Assembly (NCBI GenBank): GCA_903859075.1
Contig: CAIOLF010000024.1
Span: 7,174 to 71,173, forward strand
Direction: 5' to 3'
DNA: 64,000 nucleotides
From: Candidatus Buchananbacteria bacterium
Lineage (GTDB): Bacteria > Patescibacteriota > Patescibacteriia > 2-01-FULL-39-33
The notes below the pieces were generated by a model. The model did not search any database and had not been told where the DNA came from. It was given only the letters and a program-made list of their open reading frames with translations. Each line of letters starts with the position of its first letter. Position 1 is the first letter of the stretch. Of this stretch, positions 15,372 to 23,822 are shown one piece after another. The translations under genes and the position numbers were made by a program.

Positions 15372-16829
15372 TTATTTTAGCACAGGTTTTTGTTTATGCC
15401 AACCAGTAGCCAGTTGATATTGATGCCCCACGCGCAAAACCGTCTTCTCATCAAACCGCTTGCCTAGCAGCTGAATGCCCACCGGCAGATTATTAGAAAA
15501 ACCGGCCGGCACTACTAAACCGCAAATTCCCGCCAGTGATGCCGGGGTGGTAAAGACGTCTTCCAGATACATTTTCAATGGATCATTGATATTTTCTCCC
15601 AACTTAAAAGGCGGCGTTGGGGCTACTGGCGTCAAAATCACGTCAACTTTCTCAAAAGCATTTTCAAAATCACGCTTAACTAGGGTGCGCGTCTGCATGG
15701 CCTTTTTATAATAAGCGTCATAATAGCCGGCGGAGAGCGCGTAAGTACCAATCATTACCCTGCGCTTGACTTCCTTGCCGAGTCCCTCGGCCCGGCTGTC
15801 AAGATAAATATCCAATAAATCTTTCCCCCGCTTGGAGAGGCCATATTTAATGCCGTCATATCTAGCCATATTAGAACTAACCTCGGAGGGCACAATAATA
15901 TAATAAGTGGCGATGGCCAATTCGCTATGAGGCAAACTAATGTCCACTATCTCCGCTCCCAGCTCTTCAAATTTTTTGGCAGCTTCCAGTACTACTTGGC
16001 GCACGCCTTCATCCATGCCTTCAATAAAATATTCCTTGGGCAAACCGATTTTTAAGCCTTTGATGTCTTTTTTTATTTCCTCACTATAATTATCTACTTC
16101 AATATCCGGGGTGGTTGAGTCCTTAACATCCCGACCAGCCAGATATTTTAAAATCAGGGCAATATCTTCAACGTTTTTGCCAAAGGGCCCGATGGTATCA
16201 AGCGACGAGGTCATGGCCATGACGCCATAGCGCGAGACCCGGCCGTAGGAAACTTTCAGTCCGGAAATACTGCAATATGAAGCCGGCTGCCTGATAGATC
16301 CGCCCGTATCCGTTCCTAAGGAATAAATACACATATCAGCGGCAATGGCCGCGGCCGAACCGCCGGAAGAACCACCCGGCACCCGCTCCAAATCCCAGGG
16401 ATTATGAGTCGGGAAAAATCCTGAATTCTCGGTGGAGCCGCCCATAGCAAATTCATCACAATTCGTCTTGCCCAAAATTACCGCGTCATTATCTTTTAAA
16501 ATCTTAACCGCTGTAGCATCAAAGGGCGGGACATAGTTTTCCAAAATTTTTGAAGCGCCGGTAGTTCGCAGTCCGGCGGTACAGAATAAATCTTTGACAG
16601 CGACCGGAATGCCGGCGAGCGGCGAAACACCCTCGTCATTTTTTAATTTTTGGTCTACTGCTTTGGCCTGGGCTAATGCTCCGGCTTTGTCTAAGGTGAT
16701 AAAAGCTTTTACTTGGTCATCAAATTTGTTGATATTATCAAAGCAAGCGCGGGTCAATTCCTCGCTGGAAAATTTCTTTTCGCGCAAGCCGGTAAATGAT
16801 TCTAGCAGTGTCAGTTTATTTAATTCCAT
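15372..16829 (-). CDS. gatA: Asp/Glu-tRNA amidotransferase subunit A
   Basis: The 485-residue protein has the amidase signature: VAVKDLF (catalytic Lys), then VPGGSSGGSAAAIAAD and GTDTGGSIRQPASYC holding the Ser-cisSer-Lys triad. In the GatCAB complex this subunit releases ammonia from glutamine to amidate misacylated Glu-tRNA(Gln) or Asp-tRNA(Asn). Length is normal. gatC lies 2 bp upstream in the same unit; gatB is not in the window. Confidence 0.97.
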   Translation of the reverse strand: MELNKLTLLESFTGLREKKFSSEELTRACFDNINKFDDQVKAFITLDKAGALAQAKAVDQKLKNDEGVSPLAGIPVAVKDLFCTAGLRTTGASKILENYVPPFDATAVKILKDNDAVILGKTNCDEFAMGGSTENSGFFPTHNPWDLERVPGGSSGGSAAAIAADMCIYSLGTDTGGSIRQPASYCSISGLKVSYGRVSRYGVMAMTSSLDTIGPFGKNVEDIALILKYLAGRDVKDSTTPDIEVDNYSEEIKKDIKGLKIGLPKEYFIEGMDEGVRQVVLEAAKKFEELGAEIVDISLPHSELAIATYYIIVPSEVSSNMARYDGIKYGLSKRGKDLLDIYLDSRAEGLGKEVKRRVMIGTYALSAGYYDAYYKKAMQTRTLVKRDFENAFEKVDVILTPVAPTPPFKLGENINDPLKMYLEDVFTTPASLAGICGLVVPAGFSNNLPVGIQLLGKRFDEKTVLRVGHQYQLATGWHKQKPVLK

Positions 16830-16831
16830 AA

Positions 16832-17125
16832 TTATTTATTTTCAAACACCTTGGGAATCTTTACAAATCCCAAACCTTTGTCCGGCGCGCAATCAACCAA
16901 TTCTTTTTCAATACCGGATTCAATTACCTCGTCCTCGCGCATAATATTGGTCAGTCCGGTGACTTGGGAAGTCGGCTCAACAGCGGCAGTATCCACGGAA
17001 GATAACTTTTCCATGTAATTCAAAATAGCGGACAATTGTTCGCTATATTTCTCTTTTTCCTCTTCAGTCAGGCGAAGGCGCGCCAGAGTGGCGATATGTT
17101 CTACTTCTTGTTTGGTAAGTTTCAT
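16832..17125 (-). CDS. gatC: Asp/Glu-tRNA amidotransferase subunit C
   Basis: The ATG at 17125 is preferred over TTG at 17131. The 97-residue protein begins MKLTKQEVEHIATLARL, the family hallmark, and continues with YSEQLSAILNYMEKL and TSQVTGLTNIMREDEV. GatC wraps around GatA and stabilises the GatCAB complex. It is immediately upstream of gatA. Confidence 0.95.
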   Translation of the reverse strand: MKLTKQEVEHIATLARLRLTEEEKEKYSEQLSAILNYMEKLSSVDTAAVEPTSQVTGLTNIMREDEVIESGIEKELVDCAPDKGLGFVKIPKVFENK

Positions 17126-17166
17126 AAGCAAATAAATATTAACATATTGATAAAATTATTTCAAGC

Positions 17167-17202
17167 AAAAAAAGCTGCCCTAGATACTAATCTAAAGCAG
17201 CT
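17167..17202 (-). terminator. Terminator after the 311-aa unknown gene
   Basis: AGCTGC...TAGAT / ATCTA...GCAGCT stem read on the minus strand, followed by a T7 run. Confidence 0.75.
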
Positions 17203-17224
17203 GCTTACTTCATCCTGATTTGCA

Positions 17225-18160
17225 CTAGCTGGGCTTGATCTCCCTGACAACTACCTCCATATTCATCGGGGATATCACCTGACAACAAGGCATTGAGCCG
17301 TAATATATTCCTGGCGGATCCGGGAAGGTCCTGCCCCTGGCTCCGCAAAGCTGGTACACAGGGATTCCCTTAGGCCGGCCCAACTTACTGACAAAATCGT
17401 CCGGATCCTTAAGGTAGGCCTCGTTGACGATAATCCAATTCGACCCTAGACGACCTCTAAGGGTCAATAGATTATCTTCTTTGACCAAGCTGATCAGCAC
17501 GACCTGACGATCCCGCAATTCCTCCGGCCAAACAAACTCCGGCTTGTTGCGTTCCTGAGGATTAATCATGATGGCTGTCAAGCCGCCACTTATCTTCAGA
17601 TATTTGTCGATTCGTTCAATCATCGACCTTGTCGCCAGAAAAATAACCGGCGCGCCATCTAGTCCGTGTCTCTCCCTTACTTGCTGGGCTGCCAGTACCG
17701 CCGCCTGAGCCGCAACAAACGCGTCATCAGCGGAAACTAGTAGCTGTCCCTGGGCGTCTTTTGGGCGATCACCCCTGAGAGCGGCGCCGATGCCAAAGCC
17801 GTAAAGCACCTTTTCCGCTCCGGTAATTTGACGGAGGCGTTCCATCCTATCCAGCAGTTTTCTCCTGTTGGACTTATTGTCCGAGGTTGACAGCTCGTGA
17901 GGAAAGGAAGAGATGACGAATTTGAGCCCCCAGACGCCGCCCTGTTCAAACGGCCCTAGGAAATACGGCCGCCACTTCAGATAGCCGAAAAGCCACCGCG
18001 GCGCGAACCGCGAAGCGATCTTCTCCGAATTCGGGTAAGTGACGAACACGGCCTTGAGAAACCGCCTCCGCTTATTGGCCAGGCCGATCAGCTTGAAGAC
18101 GATGTCATGATTGACAAGCACATTCAAAATAATAAAGAACAACTGTGTCAGCGCTTGCAT
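17225..18160 (-). CDS. Hypothetical protein, 311 aa, unrecognised
   Basis: No family is recognised. The protein has a hydrophobic N-terminal segment (LFFIILNVLV), then an alpha/beta pattern with GAEKVLYGFGIGAAL, APVIFLATRSMIERIDKYL, RQVVLISLVKED and SNWIIVNEAYL strands, consistent with one or two Rossmann-like halves; a final PGIYYGSMPCC segment holds adjacent cysteines. The start at 18160 is supported by GGGAGGG 7 bp upstream and by a consensus promoter. It is GC-rich and monocistronic, like the other accessory genes here. Confidence 0.6.
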   Translation of the reverse strand: MQALTQLFFIILNVLVNHDIVFKLIGLANKRRRFLKAVFVTYPNSEKIASRFAPRWLFGYLKWRPYFLGPFEQGGVWGLKFVISSFPHELSTSDNKSNRRKLLDRMERLRQITGAEKVLYGFGIGAALRGDRPKDAQGQLLVSADDAFVAAQAAVLAAQQVRERHGLDGAPVIFLATRSMIERIDKYLKISGGLTAIMINPQERNKPEFVWPEELRDRQVVLISLVKEDNLLTLRGRLGSNWIIVNEAYLKDPDDFVSKLGRPKGIPVYQLCGARGRTFPDPPGIYYGSMPCCQVISPMNMEVVVREIKPS

Positions 18161-18208
18161 GGACTTTCCCTCCCGATTGTTGAACCGCGACTATTAAACA
18201 CAAATTAA

Positions 18209-18237
18209 TATATAACAAAAAAACAGCTCAGCGTCAA
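18209..18237 (-). promoter_or_regulatory. Promoter of the 311-aa unknown gene
   Basis: Minus strand TTGACG, a 17-bp spacer and TATATA, about 50 bp before the start codon. Confidence 0.65.
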
Positions 18238-18263
18238 TTTTTAGGCAGCTAACTGATAATTAA

Positions 18264-18288
18264 AAAAGACGGATTAGATCCGTCTTTT
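18264..18288 (-). terminator. Terminator flanking the structured element
   Basis: AAAAGACGGAT / ATCCGTCTTTT perfect 11-bp stem with a 3-nt loop; symmetrical, so it could act in both directions. Confidence 0.7.
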
Positions 18289-18298
18289 AAAGTTGTTT

Positions 18299-18316
18299 GT
18301 AGCCCCATGGGGAATT
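18299..18316. repeat. 18-bp duplicate of the tRNA-Glu 3' end
   Basis: GTAGCCCCATGGGGAATT occurs here and again at 18513-18530 inside tRNA-Glu, in direct orientation 214 bp apart. This is the arrangement left by an attachment site or a tRNA-derived repeat. Confidence 0.75.
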
Positions 18317-18460
18317 CCTCATTGTTTTTGCTTCCGCAAAAACTTCTTCGTCCTGGGCAGAGCCAATGCTCCCATTGGTCGCATTGTCTACACTCACCTG
18401 CGCTTTGTTTTGGCAAAATCCAAAACAAAGCTTGTTTCGTTTCTGCCCGTTCAATTCCCC
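18299..18460 (-). ncRNA. Candidate structured RNA or folded repeat element beside tRNA-Glu
   Basis: The segment lies between two terminators. It can fold with an outer stem GGGGAATT/AATTCCCC (18309-18316 with 18453-18460), an inner stem GGGCAG/CTGCCC (18355-18360 with 18443-18448) and three perfect hairpins: GTTTTTGC/GCAAAAAC (18324-18343), CCAATG/CATTGG (18363-18378) and a 12-bp one at 18402-18431. One edge (18299-18316) repeats 18 bp of the tRNA-Glu 3' end. No known RNA family is recognised and the strand is uncertain; minus is given because the tRNA upstream reads that way. Confidence 0.4.
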
Positions 18461-18479
18461 TTAATAAAAACAGATAATT

Positions 18480-18507
18480 AAAAAACATCCATAAATGGAT
18501 GTTTTTT
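18480..18507 (-). terminator. Terminator of tRNA-Glu
   Basis: AAAAAACATCCA / TGGATGTTTTTT perfect 12-bp stem, 7 bp past the tRNA 3' end. Confidence 0.8.
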
Positions 18508-18513
18508 AATTAG

Positions 18514-18585
18514 TAGCCCCATGGGGAATTGAACCCCAGTTTTCTCCGTGAGAGGGAGATGTCCTAGCCACTAGACGATGAGGCC
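18514..18585 (-). tRNA. tRNA-Glu (anticodon CUC)
   Basis: A 72-nt tRNA read on the minus strand. The acceptor GGCCTCA pairs with TGGGGCT using two wobble pairs, the anticodon stem TCTCC/GGAGA encloses loop CTCTCAC (anticodon CTC), and the T-arm is TGGGG-TTCAATT-CCCCA. CCA is not encoded. Confidence 0.92.
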
Positions 18586-18608
18586 GAATATTTAAATAAA
18601 GCTTAAAT

Positions 18609-18637
18609 ATTATACTCTTTATTTTTACAGATTTCAA
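18609..18637 (-). promoter_or_regulatory. Promoter of tRNA-Glu
   Basis: Minus strand TTGAAA, a 17-bp spacer and TATAAT, about 23 bp before the tRNA 5' end. Confidence 0.6.
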
Positions 18638-18652
18638 TAGTCAAACAAAAAA

Positions 18653-19213
18653 TTAATTCCCAAACTTATATACAAAAATCCTTTCCATCTGCTTGCCGTC
18701 ACGACGCGTATCAACTATCTTTATCGGCTCAGTGTTGGGCAGCTTAAAGCCATAGGAAACTACTCGCGCCGTCGATTTTAATTCTTTGGCAAATTTCGGC
18801 TCCAGCCGCGCCATTACCTCCGGAAATAAATAGCAGTAAACCACATCGGCGCCTGAGAGATCGGCCTTGAAAAAATTTTTCATCCTCACTTCCACATTTG
18901 CTCGGCTGATAAGAATATTAAATTTAGACCACAAGTACGGCCACAGCGATAATTCATAGCCGATGCCCTTAGCGCCGAATTCCTTGGCCGCCAAGACCAG
19001 CAAGGAGGCCTTGCCGCAGCCCAAATCATAAATCTTTTCTCCCGGCTTTAAGTCAACCGCGGAAAGTATCTGGCGGTATTTGCGACGCGGGGTGGAGACA
19101 AACGGCACGCCGCGCGCCATAATCAGTCCGACGATTACGGAAATAAACAGGGAGAGAACGGCTACTAAAAAAACTAGATAGCCGATGAGTATGAAGTATT
19201 GCCAAAAGGTCAT
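18653..19213 (-). CDS. Membrane-anchored SAM-dependent methyltransferase
   Basis: The 186-residue protein starts with one hydrophobic helix (about residues 8-33), then GVPFVSTPRRKYRQIL and a class I methyltransferase core: motif I YDLGCGKASLLVLAAKEFGAKG, an acidic end of beta-2 in GIGYELS, and ADVVYCYLFPEV. The layout resembles the FAM173/ATP synthase c-subunit lysine methyltransferase group, which also has an N-terminal anchor, but the substrate is not proven. It follows dnaJ after 10 bp and is probably cotranscribed. Confidence 0.75.
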   Translation of the reverse strand: MTFWQYFILIGYLVFLVAVLSLFISVIVGLIMARGVPFVSTPRRKYRQILSAVDLKPGEKIYDLGCGKASLLVLAAKEFGAKGIGYELSLWPYLWSKFNILISRANVEVRMKNFFKADLSGADVVYCYLFPEVMARLEPKFAKELKSTARVVSYGFKLPNTEPIKIVDTRRDGKQMERIFVYKFGN

Positions 19214-19223
19214 ATTAACATTT

Positions 19224-20330
19224 TTAAATGTTTAAATCTTCGATCAATTTTTTCTGCTGGCGATCCAAGTGTTTGGGAATATCAACTATCACTTCCACCA
19301 AATGATCACCGCGCCCGCGACCCCGCAAGTGCGGCACTCCTTTTTCTCTTAGACGAAACTGGGTATGGCTCTGGGTTCCCTCGGGAATCCGCAAAGCCAC
19401 CAGACCATCCACCGTCTCTACCTCTATTTTATCACCTAATGCCGCCTGTCGTATAGAGATATGCGCTTCTGAACGGATATCATCTCCCGCTCTGTTAAAT
19501 TTTTTATTAGGACGAATATGGATCTTCAGATATAAATCTCCCGCAGTCCCTTTGGACGCCACCTCACCCTTGCCTGACAATTTCAGCGACTGCTCGTCAT
19601 TGATGCCGGCGGGAATATTTATCTTGATTTTTTCCGAACCCTTGGATATTCCTTCGCCGTGGCAATGCCGGCATTTCTTTTCAATTTTTTTGCCTTCACC
19701 TTGGCATTCGGGACAAATCGTCTCCGTCGCCATATTGCCGAAGATGGTCTGCTGTACCCGCTGCACCCGTCCCCGGCCGCCGCAGTGCAAGCAATTGGAT
19801 ACCTTGCTGCCCGGCTCGGCGCCGCTGCCCCGGCACTCGGGACAATTAATATCTTTCTGCAGGTCAATTACTTTTTCCGCTCCAAAAACCGCTTCGGAAA
19901 AATCCACATCCAGCTCCACTTCCAAATCGCGGCCCCGGGCTGATTTCTTGCCGCTCTTGCGCCCGCCGCCGAATAAATCTCCTAAACCGCCAAAAACATA
20001 CTCCAAGTCCTCAAAATCGCCAAAGTTAAAACCCTGGCTGGAGAAGCCCTGGCCGAAAGGATTGCCGCGGGAAAAATCCTGAAAACCGCCAAATCCCTGA
20101 CCGCCGGCCGGACCGCCGCCGGAAAAACTTTGGCCAAACTGGTCGTACTGCTGGCGTTTCTGCTCATTGCCCAGCGTCTGGTAGGCCTCATTGATCTCCT
20201 TGAATTTTTCCGCGTTGCCGCCCTGTTTATCGGGATGATGCTCATGCGCCAGTTTGCGGAAGGCCTTTTTTATCTCTTCGCCGGAAGATGTCTTGGAAAC
20301 GCCTAATATATTGTAATAATCTTTAGCCAT
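19224..20330 (-). CDS. dnaJ: Chaperone DnaJ
   Basis: The 368-residue protein has the J domain with the HPD motif (HEHHPDKQGG), a Gly/Phe-rich linker, four zinc-binding repeats (CPECRGSG, CLHCGGRG, CPECQGEG, CRHCHGEG, about residues 145-215) and the C-terminal substrate-binding domain. DnaJ stimulates DnaK ATPase and delivers unfolded clients. It is about 3.5 kb downstream of dnaK, separated by the dehydratase-like trio. Confidence 0.97.
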   Translation of the reverse strand: MAKDYYNILGVSKTSSGEEIKKAFRKLAHEHHPDKQGGNAEKFKEINEAYQTLGNEQKRQQYDQFGQSFSGGGPAGGQGFGGFQDFSRGNPFGQGFSSQGFNFGDFEDLEYVFGGLGDLFGGGRKSGKKSARGRDLEVELDVDFSEAVFGAEKVIDLQKDINCPECRGSGAEPGSKVSNCLHCGGRGRVQRVQQTIFGNMATETICPECQGEGKKIEKKCRHCHGEGISKGSEKIKINIPAGINDEQSLKLSGKGEVASKGTAGDLYLKIHIRPNKKFNRAGDDIRSEAHISIRQAALGDKIEVETVDGLVALRIPEGTQSHTQFRLREKGVPHLRGRGRGDHLVEVIVDIPKHLDRQQKKLIEDLNI

Positions 20331-20343
20331 AACTTATAATTTT

Positions 20344-20637
20344 TTACGCTTGAAAACCGATTTCCTGCTTTGGGCTCTCCGCCTCCGTCACCGTGCCGAA
20401 TTGGCTTTCATACTTCTTTAAATTATCTTGCAGGGCGGCAATCATGCGCTTCAAGTGCCCCGGATTGGTGATTATCTTGGCTACCACCCGGCCGCCCGGC
20501 GCGACAATATTAAAAAATGACAAGATGAACTCCTGCTGATTATGCATTATCTGCATAGCATTGGCATATTCGCCGCCGACAAAATTATCAGTAATGCGAA
20601 TTTCTTGCGGAGCGCTTTTTGTTGTTGGCTCGTTCAT
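20344..20637 (-). CDS. DUF3467 protein
   Basis: This 97-residue protein matches the DUF3467 pattern: EYANAMQIMHNQQEFILSFFNI, then a basic VVAKIITNPGHLKRMIAALQDNLKKYESQFG. The family is widespread, small and of unknown function. It lies 13 bp upstream of dnaJ in the same direction. Confidence 0.8.
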   Translation of the reverse strand: MNEPTTKSAPQEIRITDNFVGGEYANAMQIMHNQQEFILSFFNIVAPGGRVVAKIITNPGHLKRMIAALQDNLKKYESQFGTVTEAESPKQEIGFQA

Positions 20638-20783
20638 AGAATTAAGAATTATGAATTAAGATCGTTAATATTGGATATTAAGGATATTTATGATATTTTT
20701 TAATTAAATTCAATATCCCTAATATCTTAATTTCTAAATATCTTTAATATGTCTGTCATAAAATTACCAATTACTAATTACTT

Positions 20784-21767
20784 TTAGGAAACTAGAATCT
20801 TATCCGCCGGTGACTTATCCAGATTTTCCGACCACTTGCCGCAACGGTCGCCCCAGCGCGCGATCACTTTGCCGTTTTCTTTGAATTCCACCACTTCGCA
20901 TTTATTGGGGCAGTCCGTGCAATCAAAAGCGGTGGTCTCAAATTCCGATTTGATGATTTCAAAACCTTTGAAATTCGTCTTGGCTGGATCCAGTTCCAGC
21001 GCCAAAATCGCCGCTCCAATCGCTCCCATGACATCAAAATTCTCCGGCACGATAACTTTTTCTCCCAGAGCCCGCTCAAATTCTTTGATAATTCCTTTAT
21101 TAGCGGCAACGCCGCCCTGAAAAATTATCGGCGCTTCAATTTTTTTTCCTCGGGCGACATTACTCAAGTAATTGCGCACCAACGCCTCGCATAACCCGCG
21201 GATAATATCTTCACGCTTAGCTCCGATTTGCTGTTTATGTATCATATCCGATTCGGCAAAAACCGTACAGCGGCCGGCAATATTGACGTTGGCGGTGGAA
21301 GCCAGCGCCAGATCGCCAAATTCCTCAATCTGCAACCCCAGACGTCCGGCCTGCTGATCCAAAAATGATCCCGTACCGGCGGCGCAAACGGTATTCATGG
21401 CAAAATCAGTAACCATTCCGCCCTCGAGAATTATAATTTTGGAATCCTGACCGCCGATTTCCAACACCGTCCTGACTCCCGGCACTTCGCTCAGTGCCGC
21501 CATGGCATGGGAAGTGATCTCGTTTTTTACGATATCACCGCCGACTAAGATGCTCGCCAGCATGCGGCCGCTGCCGGTCGTGCCGACTCCAGCCACTCCG
21601 CAATCGTGGAGCTGGTCTTTTACGGCTGCCAAGCCTTCTTTGACGGCGCGAATCGGCTGGCCTTGGGTCCGGATATAAGACTTGGCCAGTAATTTTTTAT
21701 TTTCATCAATCGCTACGACATTGCAGCTTACCGATCCGACATCAACGCCGAGATAAATTTTCTTCAT
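20784..21767 (-). CDS. Activator ATPase of a 2-hydroxyacyl-CoA dehydratase-like system (BadF/BadG/BcrA/BcrD family)
   Basis: The 327-residue protein is an ASKHA-fold ATPase: GVDVGSVSCNVVAID (phosphate 1), LEIGGQDSKIIIL (phosphate 2), MNTVCAAGTGSFLDQQAGRL with the cysteine that binds the dimer-bridging [4Fe-4S] cluster, and a second cluster-type cysteine in NIAGRCTVFAESDMIH. A C-terminal CTDCPNKC may hold another metal site. Such activators use ATP hydrolysis to push a low-potential electron into a dehydratase or double-cubane partner. Its ATG overlaps the stop of the next gene upstream by 4 bp, so the trio is translationally coupled. Confidence 0.9.
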   Translation of the reverse strand: MKKIYLGVDVGSVSCNVVAIDENKKLLAKSYIRTQGQPIRAVKEGLAAVKDQLHDCGVAGVGTTGSGRMLASILVGGDIVKNEITSHAMAALSEVPGVRTVLEIGGQDSKIIILEGGMVTDFAMNTVCAAGTGSFLDQQAGRLGLQIEEFGDLALASTANVNIAGRCTVFAESDMIHKQQIGAKREDIIRGLCEALVRNYLSNVARGKKIEAPIIFQGGVAANKGIIKEFERALGEKVIVPENFDVMGAIGAAILALELDPAKTNFKGFEIIKSEFETTAFDCTDCPNKCEVVEFKENGKVIARWGDRCGKWSENLDKSPADKILVS

Positions 21768-22852
21768 ATTTTTTGTTTTCTTTTTAGCAAATCAACGAAC
21801 GCCTCCAAACGTGTCTGATATTGCGTATCGCTGGAATGAGTATCGCGCAAAAAGTGGATTATCGGCACGCCGTAGTCCTTGGCAATGCGGTCCAGTATCG
21901 GCTTCAGCAGCAAATCGGGCATGCAGCCGAATGACTGGAAGTGCACGATGCCGCTCGCGCCATTTTCCAATTCTTCCAATACTTCGCCGACGCTTAAGTC
22001 CAAAAAAGACGCCGGCGACGATTGCAGATATTTCTTGCCCTTAACCATCAGCTCCGCATACCTTTTTTGGTAATCGCTCTTCAGCGGCACTTTATTCATG
22101 CCAAAAAATATCAACGAAAATTGCAATGACTGGCGCACTTCCGCTCCCAGCCGATTCAGCTTGCGGATAGTATCAAAATGCGAAAAAGGTTCGTGGACTT
22201 TGAACATATCGCCGACAAAAGCCACTTTGATTAATTTCTTTTCTTTATCAAGCGGAATGTTTTCCCATTCTTTCAAGGCCGCCCTAAATATTTTACGCGG
22301 CTGCCAGAATTTCTTGACACCGCAGAGCTCACTGTTCCATTTGGCCAGCCAGGCGTCAGTCTCGCCGTTATTTTTCTCGCGCGGCCGCGACCTGTTGGCC
22401 AGGTCGTTAATCTTATCAGCCGCCTCCAGCGTCAGGCAGAAAATCAGGATACCACGCAACATTTTAAACTTTGATGGTCCGCCCATTACTTCCTTAAGCT
22501 GATCAAAAGATAAATCCAAGCCATAGCCGCCCCAATAATTGATGCGAAAATCCGGGTAGCCGTTTTCCCGCAGAATCTGCGCCGTCCCCTCCCAAAGATC
22601 GACATAACGACAGGAGCGGATATCGCACAGGCCGTGGACAAAAATATTTGTTACTCCTTTTTCCGCCAGCTGCCTAAGATAACCGAGATAAAGCTTAAAA
22701 GGAAAGCAGGCATATTCCGGCGAATGCGCTTCGCCGAATTTGAGCATCGACTCATTGAGCGGCACTGGCAATTCAAACTCTTGGCCGAAATAATTAAACA
22801 TGGCTTTCATGGCGATATATTCGTTAAGCGCTGGCACTGATCCGTATTTCAT
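21764..22852 (-). CDS. 2-hydroxyglutaryl-CoA dehydratase-like component (HgdB/DUF2229 family), first subunit
   Basis: The 362-residue protein resembles the D-component of 2-hydroxyacyl-CoA dehydratases. Cysteines suited to [4Fe-4S] ligation sit in EYACFPFKLYLGYL, HGLCDIRSCRYVDLW and QSFGCMPDLLLKPI. The end HFLRDTHSSDTQYQTRLEAFVDLL is also family-typical. It is 4 bp from its paralogue and overlaps the activator gene by 4 bp. The substrate is unknown; no acyl-CoA pathway genes are nearby. Confidence 0.8.
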   Translation of the reverse strand: MKYGSVPALNEYIAMKAMFNYFGQEFELPVPLNESMLKFGEAHSPEYACFPFKLYLGYLRQLAEKGVTNIFVHGLCDIRSCRYVDLWEGTAQILRENGYPDFRINYWGGYGLDLSFDQLKEVMGGPSKFKMLRGILIFCLTLEAADKINDLANRSRPREKNNGETDAWLAKWNSELCGVKKFWQPRKIFRAALKEWENIPLDKEKKLIKVAFVGDMFKVHEPFSHFDTIRKLNRLGAEVRQSLQFSLIFFGMNKVPLKSDYQKRYAELMVKGKKYLQSSPASFLDLSVGEVLEELENGASGIVHFQSFGCMPDLLLKPILDRIAKDYGVPIIHFLRDTHSSDTQYQTRLEAFVDLLKRKQKI

Positions 22853-22856
22853 AAAA

Positions 22857-23768
22857 TTATTTCAACATATCAAAAAAAGCATCCAGACGAGTAAGCAGCC
22901 CGGCCTCGCCGCTGGATTCGTCAAAAGATATCGAGATGACCGGCTTATTTCTTCTTGCCAGGCGGATGGAAAAATTCTCCATCAAAAAATCCGGCCCGCA
23001 ATTAAAAGGAGTGGCATAAATTATGCCTTTGACATGAGGATCATGGCTGGCGGCAATGATTGCTCCGTATTCGCGATTAGTCAGACGCCAATGGTAATGA
23101 TAGCATTTATGCAATTCGCCAAAACCCCGTTCAATGCCCTCATCGGAAAAATCATCCACCGTTTTTATTTCATACCCCCTGGCTCTGATTTTTTTTAGCA
23201 GTTCCAAATTGGCTTGTTCATCATAAAGGAGGTAGGGGCGGCCAATAACGGCAATCACCGCTTTCCCATTGTCCTTGAACTTTTCAAAAATGTTTGGCGC
23301 TTCTTCCTGCACTTGGCTAGCCGCGTCGTAAGCGGCTTTCGCTTGCTGCTTATTTTTTCCCAATTGCTCGGCCAGTTCCAGCCAAGGCTCAGCCACCATC
23401 TTGCCGTCTAAAAACTTTATGACCGGCCGCAAAATTTTTAACTGGGGATACTCCGCCGCAAACATATCCGGCATCGCCACAAAGTACGGGCAAAAATACT
23501 CCCTCTTGTCTTTGTCGCTGCTATAAGCGAATTCCTCGAACTGCGGTATCAGGATGTAATCGGCCAGGCCCTGAAGCGATAAGACATGGCCATAAAAGAT
23601 TTTCATCGGCAGACACATTTCGCTATGCGAGTGTTTCAGCCCCAAATTCAATATCCGGCGATCGGTAGGATCGGAAATCACCACCTCAAAACCCAGCGCT
23701 TCAAAAAAAGCATTCCAAAAAGCATGGTAATAATAATATAATCCCGCGCGGGGTATGGCAATTTTCAT
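22857..23768 (-). CDS. 2-hydroxyglutaryl-CoA dehydratase-like component (DUF2229 family), second subunit
   Basis: The 303-residue protein begins KIAIPRAGLYYYY, typical of the DUF2229 CoA-enzyme activase family, with Cys in HSEMCLPMKIFYGH, YFCPYF and FNCGPDF as candidate cluster ligands and VIGRPYLLYDEQANL in the middle. In many anaerobes these two components and the activator are fused in one very long protein; here they are three coupled genes. It is the first gene of the trio, after the dnaK terminator. Confidence 0.8.
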   Translation of the reverse strand: MKIAIPRAGLYYYYHAFWNAFFEALGFEVVISDPTDRRILNLGLKHSHSEMCLPMKIFYGHVLSLQGLADYILIPQFEEFAYSSDKDKREYFCPYFVAMPDMFAAEYPQLKILRPVIKFLDGKMVAEPWLELAEQLGKNKQQAKAAYDAASQVQEEAPNIFEKFKDNGKAVIAVIGRPYLLYDEQANLELLKKIRARGYEIKTVDDFSDEGIERGFGELHKCYHYHWRLTNREYGAIIAASHDPHVKGIIYATPFNCGPDFLMENFSIRLARRNKPVISISFDESSGEAGLLTRLDAFFDMLK

Positions 23769-23783
23769 ATTTAAAAAACGCGC

Positions 23784-23811
23784 AGAGACGTCCGCCGCGG
23801 CGGACGTCTCT
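23784..23811 (-). terminator. 28-bp perfect palindrome, likely dnaK terminator
   Basis: Two 14-bp arms (AGAGACGTCCGCCG and its complement) directly abut. On the minus strand the palindrome is followed by GCGCG and a T6 run, 12 bp past the dnaK stop codon. Confidence 0.75.
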
Positions 23812-23822
23812 CTAAAATATAA

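Noticed and set aside
17036..17218. 60-codon plus-strand frame over the gatC 5' end
   Set aside because: It is antisense to gatC and ends inside the terminator of the neighbouring gene.
18249..18488. 79-codon minus-strand frame next to tRNA-Glu
   Set aside because: It reads straight through two perfect terminators and the structured element; the peptide has no plausible fold and is best explained as a shadow of the repeat.
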